In this document: piece after piece, positions 1 to 7,608 of the stretch | Layout of the letters: every line of letters begins with the position of its first letter | Numbering within the stretch: position 1 is the first letter of the stretch | Assembly (NCBI GenBank): GCA_016290335.1 | Contig: JAEETM010000006.1 | Span: forward strand, 1 to 64,000 | DNA from: Treponema sp. | GTDB lineage: Bacteria > Spirochaetota > Spirochaetia > Treponematales > Treponemataceae | Direction of reading: 5' to 3' | DNA: 64,000 nucleotides | Notes under the pieces: model-generated | Told to the model about the DNA's origin: nothing | Seen by the model: the letters and a program-made list of their open reading frames with translations, nothing else | The model's database searches: none | Position numbers and translations under genes: made by a program

Positions 1-45
1 ATGAACGTCAAGCCGCATCTGTAAAGCCTCGTCACGTAATGTCAT
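1..45 (-). CDS. N-terminus of an unidentified protein, cut by the window edge
   Basis: An ATG at 45-43 on the minus strand opens a frame that runs off the window after 15 codons (MTLRDEALQM...). A strong AGGAGG lies 8 nt upstream (54-59), which fixes the start. The N-terminus resembles malic enzymes, which often begin MTLREEAL, but 15 residues are too few to name it. The AT-rich stretch 60-190 between this gene and GtrA probably holds its promoter. Confidence 0.4.
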   Translation of the reverse strand, partial: MTLRDEALQMRLDVH

Positions 46-191
46 GTGTCATCCCTCCTAAAATAATACTCTCTTCGTCCTATACTTTATAATACGAAAC
101 AGTATATACTAATCTCATATTATGTTATATTACTATAATACTATATTTGAACCGAATTAGCAACATTCAGACAACTGATTTACGTAAAAAT

Positions 192-575
192 TTAACCCCG
201 CACTGCTTTCCGTTTCATCACGTAATTCCAGAACATGACGATAAATGTGGCGCCGATTTTCGCCAGCATGTAATGCATCCCGAACTTTTCCACGAACAGC
301 CACATACAGGCCTGGTTGATCCCCAGCCCCACGATGCTGGAACCGATGAACAGCGCCGCCTGCCTTCCCGTCTGCTTCCCCGCGCCTGTAAACACGAAGA
401 TTACACACAGCCAGTAGTTGACGATCACCGACACGGAAAAGGAAATGGCCGCGGAATACAGGTAATGGATTCCCAGCCATTCCGTGCAGATATAAAGCAG
501 CGCGTAGTCTACTATAAAGGACGCCCCGCCCACGATGGCAAAGCGCGCTATTTCAAAAAGCTGATCCCGTTTCAT
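192..575 (-). CDS. GtrA family membrane protein
   Basis: The 127-residue protein has four predicted membrane segments (about residues 9-30, 37-60, 73-92 and 100-118) and the conserved GtrA opening ARFAIVGGASFIVDYALL. It has the usual length for the family. GtrA proteins are thought to move undecaprenyl-phosphate-linked sugars across the cytoplasmic membrane for glycosylation of surface polymers or teichoic acids. It stands alone, with the partial gene downstream and a non-coding stretch upstream. The ribosome site is weak. Family assignment is confident; the sugar it serves cannot be told from sequence. Confidence 0.85.
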   Translation of the reverse strand: MKRDQLFEIARFAIVGGASFIVDYALLYICTEWLGIHYLYSAAISFSVSVIVNYWLCVIFVFTGAGKQTGRQAALFIGSSIVGLGINQACMWLFVEKFGMHYMLAKIGATFIVMFWNYVMKRKAVRG

Positions 576-612
576 GATGGTTTATTACCCACGCCAATAC
601 TTTCGTTGAACT

Positions 613-784
613 TTGTTTTGACTTAATTAATTTATTATACCGCATCCGGAGCAAAAAATGAAGAAAACACTGCCCCGCGCATCTGCCGCGAATAACAGAC
701 GCAACAGAATTGCAGAACAGTGTTTTCATGAAATTATTACTGCTTATACAACCGATTGGCGCAGGCTTTGGCCGGCGCTTTTTT
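613..784 (+). ncRNA. candidate small RNA with promoter and terminator
   Basis: No coding frame here is convincing, yet the plus strand has the parts of a short transcription unit. There is a promoter-like TTGTTT (613-618), a 17-nt spacer and TATACC (636-641). A long-range stem follows: GAAAACACTG near 663-672 pairs exactly with CAGTGTTTTC near 718-727 and encloses smaller hairpins such as GCAA/TTGC. It ends in a hairpin (759-778, one mismatch) followed by six Ts. Predicted transcript is about 648-784. It matches no RNA family that I recognise. Confidence 0.35.
759..784 (+). terminator. rho-independent terminator of the candidate small RNA
   Basis: GCGCAGGC (759-766), loop TTTG, and GCCGGCGC (771-778) form an eight-position stem with one mismatch, followed by TTTTTT (779-784). 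The T-run is only on the plus strand, so it terminates rightward transcription, although no rightward gene lies upstream. Confidence 0.55.
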
Positions 785-812
785 ATTACCGTAACCGCAT
801 GCGTGGCGCCAC

Positions 813-835
813 AGGCAGGCTTACCCTGCCTTTTT
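813..835 (+). terminator. second plus-strand terminator at the end of yvrJ
   Basis: AGGCAGG (813-819), loop CTTAC, and CCTGCCT (825-831) form a perfect stem followed by a T-run to 835. It overlaps the last codons of the minus-strand YvrJ gene. The minus-strand side has no T-run, so it acts rightward and may shield the yvrJ operon from antisense transcription. Confidence 0.5.
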
Positions 836-1006
836 CGGTATCTCCCCCCGCAGGGCGGCGATGTTGCAGCTCAGTTCCCCGATGACTTCCGTCAGGCCTG
901 CCAGCTTGTTTTCCATGCGCACCAGCAAAAACCAGCTCAGGACCATAGGGAAACCGAAATCCTTAATAAAGCCGAATACTTCGGACACGTCCATCTTCAG
1001 CCACAC
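821..1006 (-). CDS. YvrJ family small membrane protein
   Basis: This 61-residue protein has one hydrophobic segment (about residues 10-28, FGFIKDFGFPMVLSWFLLV) followed by the RMENKL motif and a short amphipathic helix, which is the YvrJ pattern. The function is unknown. It is the last gene of a four-gene minus-strand set with DUF2922, DUF1659 and an amidase, a grouping I recall as common in Firmicutes. Confidence 0.8.
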   Translation of the reverse strand: MWLKMDVSEVFGFIKDFGFPMVLSWFLLVRMENKLAGLTEVIGELSCNIAALRGEIPKKAG

Positions 1007-1027
1007 TTTCCATGACCGGCTGAAGGG

Positions 1028-1249
1028 TTACTCAGCCACCACATCCGTGGTGATGGTACGCAGACGACCCTCCACCGCTTCCACGATGTTGCCGCCGCTG
1101 GTGTTGAATACGTTGTTTTCCACCACTACCTGCATAGCGGCGTCGATTTCCGCCTTGGTTACGCCGGTTTTGGGTTCCTCAATCTTGAGGCTGAACTTTT
1201 TACCTGCCGCATTACGAAATACTAAATCCAAATCAGTATCAGAAGCCAT
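1028..1249 (-). CDS. DUF2922 family protein
   Basis: The 73-residue soluble protein matches the DUF2922 pattern: LDLVFRNAAGKKFSLKIEEPK near the start, then an alpha-helical KAEIDAAMQVV stretch and a C-terminal half with GGNIVEAVEGRLRTITT. No catalytic motif is visible and the role is unknown. It lies between DUF1659 and YvrJ with short gaps, so they are probably co-transcribed. Confidence 0.8.
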   Translation of the reverse strand: MASDTDLDLVFRNAAGKKFSLKIEEPKTGVTKAEIDAAMQVVVENNVFNTSGGNIVEAVEGRLRTITTDVVAE

Positions 1250-1280
1250 AATTATTTACCTCCTCTTTCATTTTTCTGTT

Positions 1281-1505
1281 TTACTCTTCCATCAGGGAAG
1301 AACGTTCCACCACGACCAGTTCGGTCATTTCGTTATCGAACAGACCGCCCAGGGCCTTGCCTACTGCCATAAGTTTGTCCGGTTCCGCATCCGGTTTCAC
1401 ATTGGAATAGGTGTAACTCCTGGTTAACGCATTCCCGTTCGCGTCCTGTCCCCGGGCAATGGAAACAGATAAAGAACGTTTCAGTACATTCATCGTTACT
1501 GCCAT
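1281..1505 (-). CDS. DUF1659 family protein
   Basis: The 74-residue protein (MAVTMNVLKRSLSV...) has the SLSVSIARGQDANGNALTRSYTYSNVKPDA pattern typical of DUF1659. The frame could extend to a TTG at 1523, but AAGGAG sits 7 nt before the ATG at 1505, which is therefore the start. Its role is unknown; it travels with DUF2922 and YvrJ. Confidence 0.8.
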   Translation of the reverse strand: MAVTMNVLKRSLSVSIARGQDANGNALTRSYTYSNVKPDAEPDKLMAVGKALGGLFDNEMTELVVVERSSLMEE

Positions 1506-1592
1506 AATGATTCTCCTTTTCAACTCACAATTACACTAAAAACACGCTGACCGCTTTATTAAGCAGGTCTCGCCGGGGATTTTCCGGCCGTG

Positions 1593-2222
1593 CTATGCCA
1601 TTTCCGGCATAGTGTCCAGATAATACTGCGCCTTGGCGCGCAATAACATGCCTCCGGGGTACAGTTCGCCGTTCAGGGTGCCGGGTTCCGGCAGGAACCA
1701 CAGATCCCAGCGCATCTCCGGGTCCCCGTCCCCGGGCCCGTAGCCATCGATAAAGGCAATCTCGCAGTGGGTCATCACCGTATCATCCGTTATGGGAAGA
1801 CGCAGTTCCCGGCTCAGGATTGCCACGATTCTCGCCATTTCTTCGATCTGTTTCCGGGTAGGCGGTTCCTCGCCATAATCGATGACGGCGCAGTCCGTCC
1901 GGACCATGCGGTCATTTTCGAACGCCACATCCACCCGGCTGGCTATCTTGCCGGCAGGAGCCCAGCAGTGCCCGTCATATCCGCACAGCAGCGCGATGCC
2001 GATGGCGCCGGTATTGTGCATGTACGTATGGGCCTTAAAGCTTAAAAAGCTTTTGCAGTTTACATACGCCGTGCCGTCGCGGTCGATGCAAATATGGTAG
2101 GCCTCTTCATTATGACCGTAGTGCCCGCCGGTCCAGTGCAGGTAAATGTGTTGTATGCCGGAACGGGCCTCCCGGGCCATATCCCGGATCATCTCATCCG
2201 TTACAGGATTATAGTCAGGCAT
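1593..2222 (-). CDS. N-acetylmuramoyl-L-alanine amidase, PGRP-like
   Basis: The 209-residue protein has the amidase-2/PGRP fold pattern. An early zinc-ligand-like histidine lies in IYLHWTGGHYG, with HICIDRDGTAYVN next, and a second likely ligand in TVMTHCEIAFIDGYGPGDGDPE. It should cleave the MurNAc-L-Ala bond of peptidoglycan. No signal peptide is seen, so release may need a holin or lysis. The ATG at 2222 is chosen over a GTG at 2231 because a full AGGAGG lies 8 nt upstream. It heads the DUF1659/DUF2922/YvrJ operon. It could be a phage-derived endolysin or a housekeeping hydrolase. Confidence 0.85.
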   Translation of the reverse strand: MPDYNPVTDEMIRDMAREARSGIQHIYLHWTGGHYGHNEEAYHICIDRDGTAYVNCKSFLSFKAHTYMHNTGAIGIALLCGYDGHCWAPAGKIASRVDVAFENDRMVRTDCAVIDYGEEPPTRKQIEEMARIVAILSRELRLPITDDTVMTHCEIAFIDGYGPGDGDPEMRWDLWFLPEPGTLNGELYPGGMLLRAKAQYYLDTMPEMA

Positions 2223-2254
2223 GGGTATCACCTCCTTTCACTGATTACTGGGAA

Positions 2255-2324
2255 GGCAATACGGCGCGTCAGCCATTGCGCAACCGGTTACGCGTCAGGC
2301 ATTGACCGTCCGCCGTATTTTGCC
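2255..2324 (-). promoter_or_regulatory. structured leader upstream of the amidase operon
   Basis: In the 5' region of the amidase gene GGCAATACGGCG (2255-2266) pairs with CGCCGTATTTTGCC (2311-2324) with a two-base bulge, closing a loop of about 44 nt that contains two CTGACGCG copies (minus strand). It could be a regulatory RNA fold or a decayed repeat. It does not match a riboswitch consensus that I can recall. Confidence 0.3.
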
Positions 2325-2390
2325 CTCCACTTATAATCTCCACAAGGAGTACCCAAATCTAAAGTCAATTTTTAAAAATATTTTTCAGGC

Positions 2391-2426
2391 AATAAAAAAC
2401 GCGCTTTGCGACATTACGCAAAGCGC
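2391..2426 (-). terminator. rho-independent terminator of the XRE repressor gene
   Basis: GCGCTTTGCG (2401-2410), loop ACATTA, and CGCAAAGCGC (2417-2426) form a perfect 10-bp stem. On the minus strand it is followed by TTTTTTATT. It lies about 45 nt beyond the end of the XRE gene. Confidence 0.85.
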
Positions 2427-2469
2427 TGCTGCGAGCCAACCGATTCGGTTACGGACATAATTGTTTCGG

Positions 2470-2829
2470 TTAATCTACGTTCTTCTGATACGGATCTTTC
2501 TCACTGTAGTACAGTTCGACTGCTTCCTCAACCTTTTGCTGACACTCGTGGCAAAGCCCCAGCTGTTTCAGGAAGTTAATCTGAAACTTCCGGTCATCGG
2601 TGAGGCCGGAAGCCTCTTCCCCGATCACGTCGCAGGGAATCCGGAACAGCCGGCAGAGTTCGTGCCAGTGTTTTACAGAAATCCTTTTCCCGGCTTCCCA
2701 GCCGCATACCGTAGCGACGGATACTTTCAGTTCCCTGGCCAGGTCAGCCTGGGTCATTCCATGCTGCATCCGCAATAACCGAATCCGTTTTCCTCTTTTA
2801 ATATCTTCTGAAGTAAGTGTATAGGACAT
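2470..2829 (-). CDS. XRE family transcriptional regulator
   Basis: The 119-residue protein has a cro/C1-type helix-turn-helix at about residues 14-60 (GKRIRLLRMQHGMTQADLARELKVSVATVCGWE), then a C-terminal region with a CHEC pair that may bind metal or help dimerisation. It is transcribed away from the sigma-like, replisome-organiser and DnaC genes. That is the arrangement of a phage repressor facing an early replication operon. A strong promoter with a palindrome in its spacer lies just upstream, so autoregulation is likely. Confidence 0.8.
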   Translation of the reverse strand: MSYTLTSEDIKRGKRIRLLRMQHGMTQADLARELKVSVATVCGWEAGKRISVKHWHELCRLFRIPCDVIGEEASGLTDDRKFQINFLKQLGLCHECQQKVEEAVELYYSEKDPYQKNVD

Positions 2830-2905
2830 GTTTAAGTTCCACTCCCTTTTTAAAAGTGATGTATTTGTCCGTAACTACCGGAACTGTTAACCGGCAACGA
2901 AGAGC

Positions 2906-2934
2906 ATATTACCACTCTGTATACAGTTTGTCAA
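2906..2934 (-). promoter_or_regulatory. promoter of the XRE gene with a palindromic spacer
   Basis: On the minus strand: TTGACA (2934-2929), 17-nt spacer, TAATAT (2911-2906). The spacer contains the perfect palindrome CTGTATACAG (2917-2926), a likely operator for the XRE protein itself. A second imperfect palindrome (CCGG, 8 nt, CCGG) lies near 2878-2894. Confidence 0.65.
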
Positions 2935-3181
2935 CGCTAAATTTTATCAGAAAAAGCAATTTTCCAAAAAATTTTAAATCAGATAAAAATTCGGAAAACC
3001 GCGTCAACCGGACCGAAAAAAAATAATTTTTTTATTAAAAAATCATTTCGACTTCAAATTTATAATATTAAAACAAAACTGTCGTCGGATTTCAAGTGCA
3101 TTTAAACTTTTCTTCAAGTTTTCCAAAAGTTTTATTAAAGTTTGTTTAAAGTGTTCAAAAGCCGCTCCAGATCTGGCTCTA

Positions 3182-3210
3182 TTGACATAGCTCCTGCTCT
3201 CTGCTATTTT
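3182..3210 (+). promoter_or_regulatory. candidate promoter of the sigma-like/replication operon
   Basis: TTGACA (3182-3187), 17-nt spacer, TATTTT (3205-3210). It is the best plus-strand promoter in the gap 2830-3407. The rest of that gap is AT-rich and has no gene that I can support, apart from the frame that may extend the sigma-like gene leftward from 3408. Confidence 0.45.
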
Positions 3211-3407
3211 TAAAAAGTCGCTGTTTCAGTGAAAAAGAACCCAAACGCGAGTTAAAGAAAACTCCTTCCCGGCGCACACATCCGTCGCCGGGAGAAACAG
3301 AAAACACCCTTCTCTTTTCGGCGCCGGACTGGGAACCGGTACTGGAACGGTACCGGAAGGGCGATACATCTGTCTTCCCTCTCTTATGCTGCAAGGCGAA
3401 TCCCCTG

Positions 3408-3992
3408 GTGAAAAAGATCAGCGGCAGACGCTATTACTCCGACCTTCTCGGCAGGGAAGAAGCCTACAGCATTGCCGCCATGACCATGGTGGATTTCTGG
3501 AACAAAGAAGCCCTGACCTGCGATCCGGCGGACATCCCCAGACAACTGACCCGGGCCGTGAACTGCGACCTGCTGAATGAAATCAAACGGAACAGGAACC
3601 GCGGTCTGCGGGAAGTGCATTCCGAAGCGGAGAGCGAAACGGAAGACGCGCGTCAGGAATTCACCGCCGGCAGCGTCGCAGACCCGGAGCAGGATGTACT
3701 GCGGAAGGAATGGAACCGCAGAGTACGCAACTGCCTGAAGTACCTGGGAAAAATGGAACGGCAGGTCGTAACCGGTTTCTTCTTCCGGCAGATGAGCATT
3801 GCCGAAATCGCGGAAGAACTGCACAGCAAAACCAACATCGTCAGCGCCACAAAGCGCAATGCCCTGAATAAACTGCGGGAAGTTTTTACCGACAAGCGTA
3901 TACTTCTCCGGTCCGGAAAGCATTACAAAACTACAGCAAGCAAGGAAGAAAGGGATTCACATGACCAGACAACTCTTAGCAAACACCTTTGA
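3408..3992 (+). CDS. sigma-70-like protein (region 4 helix-turn-helix)
   Basis: From the GTG at 3408 the protein has 194 residues. Its C-terminal half holds a region-4-like helix-turn-helix (about residues 118-160: MERQVVTGFFFRQMSIAEIAEEL, then ATKRNALNKL). The N-terminal part resembles a reduced region 2. It may be a dedicated sigma factor or a phage late-type activator. The same frame stays open leftward to 3186 and encodes plausible protein (DWEPVLERYRKGDTSVFPLL) but has no ATG, GTG or TTG, so the true 5' end is unclear. It overlaps the next gene by 32 nt. Confidence 0.55.
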   Translation: MKKISGRRYYSDLLGREEAYSIAAMTMVDFWNKEALTCDPADIPRQLTRAVNCDLLNEIKRNRNRGLREVHSEAESETEDARQEFTAGSVADPEQDVLRKEWNRRVRNCLKYLGKMERQVVTGFFFRQMSIAEIAEELHSKTNIVSATKRNALNKLREVFTDKRILLRSGKHYKTTASKEERDSHDQTTLSKHL

Positions 3993-4842
3993 CCTCAAAA
4001 CCATTGCCGCCGTGGATTATCTGGCGGCGGAAGACGCGGACGCCGTGCTGTCCGTCTGGTTCCGGATGCTGGCCCTGGCCGTCCACGATCCGGAAGGCTG
4101 CATACGGCTGACGCCGGGCCTGCAGATGGATATCGAAGCACTGGCCGGATATTTCCACTGTACCGCAGAGGCAGTAGAAGCAACGGTCCAGATCATGGAA
4201 CAGCTGCAGCTTCTCACCAGAGACGAAAACGGCAACCTGGAGTTATCTGCCTGCGCCGGAACAAACTGCGGCCGCAAAACAAAAAAAGTTTCTGACTCTC
4301 ATCTGTTTTCCGGGGAAAAAGAAACAGAGAAAGAGAAACGAAAAGAAGCAAAAGAAAAGAGTAAAGAGAAAAATAAAAAGGGGGATATCGCTGCCGCGAT
4401 ATCAGAATCACCCGCTCGCGCGGGAGCGGCAGACGGCGCCCGGCCTTACAAAACGAAGAGCCGGCAGATCCCCCTGGCCGAACTGCCGGAACCGGCACAG
4501 AACGTCCTGAAGGCCTGGAACGAACTTCCCCTGGACAACAAATTCGAAGGCCTGTACCCCACGTTGCTGAAACAGATGCAGGCCATGCTGGAACGGTATG
4601 GGGAAGAAACCATTCTGAAAGCCGTCGCCAACGTGGCGGAAAGTTCCTTTCTCCTGGGCAGTTCCCGGAACAGCCGGGGCTGGGCCATCAGCCTGGGGTG
4701 GATGCTGAAAACGGACCATCTGGAAAACATTTTGCAGGGCAAGTACCGGGACAAGAAGCCCCGGAGCGACAGCCCGCTGTTCCAGCCGGAGGACGGAGAG
4801 ACCCCCTACAGCAACGGATTCTACGGAACGGTGGTGAACTGA
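3961..4842 (+). CDS. replisome organiser / DnaD-like primosome protein
   Basis: The 293-residue protein has an N-terminal winged-helix-like domain (about residues 15-95), a highly charged Lys/Glu linker (about 118-142) and a C-terminal DnaD-like helical domain (about 165-265: LKAWNELPL, then ERYGEETILKAV, WAISLGWML). Phage proteins of this layout bind the origin and recruit the helicase loader. The next gene encodes such a loader, one base after the stop, which supports this role. The start has an AAAGGGA site. Confidence 0.7.
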   Translation: MTRQLLANTFDLKTIAAVDYLAAEDADAVLSVWFRMLALAVHDPEGCIRLTPGLQMDIEALAGYFHCTAEAVEATVQIMEQLQLLTRDENGNLELSACAGTNCGRKTKKVSDSHLFSGEKETEKEKRKEAKEKSKEKNKKGDIAAAISESPARAGAADGARPYKTKSRQIPLAELPEPAQNVLKAWNELPLDNKFEGLYPTLLKQMQAMLERYGEETILKAVANVAESSFLLGSSRNSRGWAISLGWMLKTDHLENILQGKYRDKKPRSDSPLFQPEDGETPYSNGFYGTVVN

Positions 4843-4843
4843 C

Positions 4844-5749
4844 ATGGACCACGATCTGACGCCGGTCGGGGATATCCTGGCCGGCAATACCGGCTACGAC
4901 TGGGCCAAATACGGCTACAGCCTTATCACCGAAGACACCTTCGAAGGAGGCTATCACGAAGGGGACTACGAAAAGGACGGGGTCATGTACTGCGGTTACT
5001 GCCACACGCCCCGGCAGATCCTGCACATGTGGCAGGGGGAGATGCGCCCCTTCCCCGTCAACTGCCGTTGCCAAAGCGAATGCCTGGCACGGATCGCGAA
5101 AGAACAGGAAGAACGGGAGCGTCGGGAAAAAGCGGAACTCTGCCGTCGGCACGCCCTGCCCTACGCTTATATGCACCAATGGACCTTTACCAACGATGAC
5201 GGCGGCAGCCCCCGGGCCACCCGTTACTTCCGTCAGTATGCGGATAACTTCGCAGAAATGAAAAAAGACGGCAGCGGGATCCTCCTGTTCGGCCCCAAAG
5301 GAGCCGGAAAGACCTACGCCGCCGTCCAGATCGTCAACGCCCTGTGTGACAAAGGGTACCGCTGCCTGGTGACCAGCTTCATGGAAATCGTAAAAAACCT
5401 GCTCTCCCTGAACCGGGAGAACAGGCAGCAATATTTAGACGATATCTGCAGCCACGACCTGCTGGTCTTCGACGACTTCGGCGGAGAAACCAACAGCAAC
5501 TTTTTCGACATCAACATGGAAGAAATCGTAAAGACCTGCTACCGGAAGTTTATTCCCATGATCGTCATCACACCCCTGGCCCAGGACGCACTGGAACAGG
5601 GCCTTAACGCCACCCGCCAGAAAGCGATGGACCGCCTGAAGGAACGCTGCTACTGCCTCACCCTGCTCAACACCAGCCGGAACAGGCAGCTGACAAAAGA
5701 GCGGAAGGAGAAAATGGAAAGGTTGCTGGGAATTGGGGAAATGGTGTGA
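4844..5749 (+). CDS. DnaC/IstB-like helicase loader ATPase
   Basis: The 301-residue AAA+ protein carries a Cys cluster (C50, C53, C74, C76) that looks like a zinc site, a Walker A (GPKGAGKT, 150-157) and a Walker B (LLVFDDFGGE, about 208). This is the pattern of phage DnaC-type loaders that deliver DnaB helicase. It is the last gene of the plus-strand replication set and ends 20 nt before a convergent glycosyltransferase. No phage structural, packaging or integrase gene is present. Confidence 0.8.
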   Translation: MDHDLTPVGDILAGNTGYDWAKYGYSLITEDTFEGGYHEGDYEKDGVMYCGYCHTPRQILHMWQGEMRPFPVNCRCQSECLARIAKEQEERERREKAELCRRHALPYAYMHQWTFTNDDGGSPRATRYFRQYADNFAEMKKDGSGILLFGPKGAGKTYAAVQIVNALCDKGYRCLVTSFMEIVKNLLSLNRENRQQYLDDICSHDLLVFDDFGGETNSNFFDINMEEIVKTCYRKFIPMIVITPLAQDALEQGLNATRQKAMDRLKERCYCLTLLNTSRNRQLTKERKEKMERLLGIGEMV

Positions 5750-5768
5750 TTATTATCCGCCCCATTCC

Positions 5769-6728
5769 TCAGCAGACTTTCGTCCCCCGTATCGAACATA
5801 ATAATTCAAACAATAGCGGGAAATATCTGAACAGGATCGTCAGGATCTTTTGTCTCCGGGCAAACTTCTCCGGAATACGCCCTGAACGGAGCCCCTCTGC
5901 CAGAAAAACATATTTGGGATTACTTGCATCTTTCTTTTTCCTGATGCAATACCACAGGGCAAAGGTTTTAAAGCGATAATCCAGGCTTTCCGAATCATAT
6001 CCCCAGGCAACTAAATCACGGTAGCGCTGTGAATTAAGTTCAGCTCTGTCCTCCACTACCTTCTTTGTGACTTTCTGACTTGTAATGCTGCCGGAACGAA
6101 GGCAGTGATAATATAATGCTTTGGGCAGATAATACACCCGGGAAGCTTTTACCACGAGTTTATAGGTCGCCCCCGTATCTTCATACAAATACCCTTCCGG
6201 ATAGGAAACGCCCTCAAACAACTCTTTTTTATACAGCTTGTTCCAAGCTGCGTTTCCGCCGTCCGTCAGCATGATATCCAGTGCTTCCTGCGTTGTTTTA
6301 TAGCCTTCAGAAAAAAACGGATCGTCTTTTAAAACGCGGCCACCGTCTCCGGACTTGATCACCCGTATCCGGTTAAACATCACCAGGTCCGCCTGATTAC
6401 GCACAGCACATTCATAAGCTTCTTTGCAAAAATCGTCATGGACATAATCGTCACTGTCCACAAACATCAGATATGTACCTGCTGCATACCCGATTCCCAG
6501 GTTCCTCGCTGCGGAAAGTCCCCTGTTTTCCGGCTGGTGGAACACCCTGACCCGCGTGTCCTTTGCCGCATAGGCTTCACAAATGACGCCACACCTGTCA
6601 GGAGATGCGTCATCAACCAGAATAATCTCTATATTCGTCAGGCTCTGCCTGCACAGGCTGTCAAGACAGCGATTCAGATATTCTTCTACTTTATAAACCG
6701 GAACTATCACGCTCACCAGTGGTTTCAT
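5769..6728 (-). CDS. family 2 glycosyltransferase
   Basis: The 319-residue GT-A protein begins MKPLVSVIVPVYKVEEYLNRC and has the nucleotide-binding LVDDASPD and the DxD-type metal motif MFVDSDDYV. It should transfer one sugar from a nucleotide-sugar donor in the cytoplasm; donor and acceptor are not predictable. The frame extends to 6785, but the ATG at 6728 has a GGGAA site and matches family starts. It is the last gene of the minus-strand cassette starting near 11.3 kb. A 3' fragment of a homologue lies at 25545-25652. Confidence 0.85.
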   Translation of the reverse strand: MKPLVSVIVPVYKVEEYLNRCLDSLCRQSLTNIEIILVDDASPDRCGVICEAYAAKDTRVRVFHQPENRGLSAARNLGIGYAAGTYLMFVDSDDYVHDDFCKEAYECAVRNQADLVMFNRIRVIKSGDGGRVLKDDPFFSEGYKTTQEALDIMLTDGGNAAWNKLYKKELFEGVSYPEGYLYEDTGATYKLVVKASRVYYLPKALYYHCLRSGSITSQKVTKKVVEDRAELNSQRYRDLVAWGYDSESLDYRFKTFALWYCIRKKKDASNPKYVFLAEGLRSGRIPEKFARRQKILTILFRYFPLLFELLCSIRGTKVC

Positions 6729-6768
6729 CGTTTTCCCATCAGTATCACAAACATGCTCTACCGCCTTT

Positions 6769-7608
6769 CTATTTTTTATGACCATGGATTCGTTTAACTC
6801 CGGGATTTTCGTCCATGTTTTTGGCGATTATATGAATCTTCCCCCTGTCATAACCCATTTTCCAAACAACATACGGAAGACTTAGCTGATCCCGGGTCGG
6901 ATACCGCATGTATTCCTCCCACCAGATTTCCATCAAACGCCTGATTTCTTCATCACTGTGCTTACGAATCAAAATGGGATTCTCGTAAAGTCCAAAATGA
7001 GGCGGGAACCCATCTTTTTTATAGGCTGCAACCTGCTGCCTTGCCAATACAGGGTCCGCTTTCTTTAAATACAGGACCTGAACCAGTTCGTCATAGATGC
7101 AGTCTCTCGTTCTGTGATAGTGCACCCCAAACGCATGGTTTCCCATCTCTTCAATCAGCGGCGATAAAGGAGCAACGATTTCTATGTTTCCGTCAATATA
7201 GATTGAATAATCATAATCCGGCAGATACTTAAACGGCAATAATTTAATCTTTCGGTTTAACTGTACCGACGTCAGTTCCGTATACTCCTTAAACTTTGTT
7301 ATATCAATCTTTTTCCATTTAGAACCACTCGGAATATCTCCGTCAGTAAACAAATAATAATCTATGTCCGGTTCGACAGATAGCGGTTCAAGTACCGTAT
7401 CATATTCATCAGTTATACAGGAATACACGGCAATTTTCAACCCGTCAATGTGTATCCGGGGCGTGGGAATTTCCAAATCACGGTTTCCTTCTGTTGTAAA
7501 AATTCTTGTTTTATATATGTAATGCCGGAAATATTGAAAAACCGTTCTGAAATCACCTTTTATCAGGCACCGGATTCCCTTAGAGATTCTATGTAAACTT
7601 TTAGTCAT
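6769..7608 (-). CDS. DUF616/TOD1-like glycosyltransferase
   Basis: The 279-residue protein matches the DUF616 (TOD1/MUCI70-like) pattern: KIAVYSCITDEYD, YYLFTDGD, a KLLPFKYLPDYDYSIYIDGNI block with the acidic metal-binding motif, and a C-terminal PTRDQLSLPYV. Members are thought to be glycosyltransferases acting on polysaccharide. The ATG at 7608 overlaps the stop of the PL10 gene as ATGA, suggesting coupled translation; an alternative ATG lies at 7629. A broken copy is at 25653-26262. Confidence 0.75.
   Translation of the reverse strand: MTKSLHRISKGIRCLIKGDFRTVFQYFRHYIYKTRIFTTEGNRDLEIPTPRIHIDGLKIAVYSCITDEYDTVLEPLSVEPDIDYYLFTDGDIPSGSKWKKIDITKFKEYTELTSVQLNRKIKLLPFKYLPDYDYSIYIDGNIEIVAPLSPLIEEMGNHAFGVHYHRTRDCIYDELVQVLYLKKADPVLARQQVAAYKKDGFPPHFGLYENPILIRKHSDEEIRRLMEIWWEEYMRYPTRDQLSLPYVVWKMGYDRGKIHIIAKNMDENPGVKRIHGHKK

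Noticed and set aside
4688..5431. Long minus-strand open frame opposite the replisome organiser and DnaC genes
   Set aside because: It mirrors the third-position pattern of the real plus-strand genes and has no domain or ribosome site.
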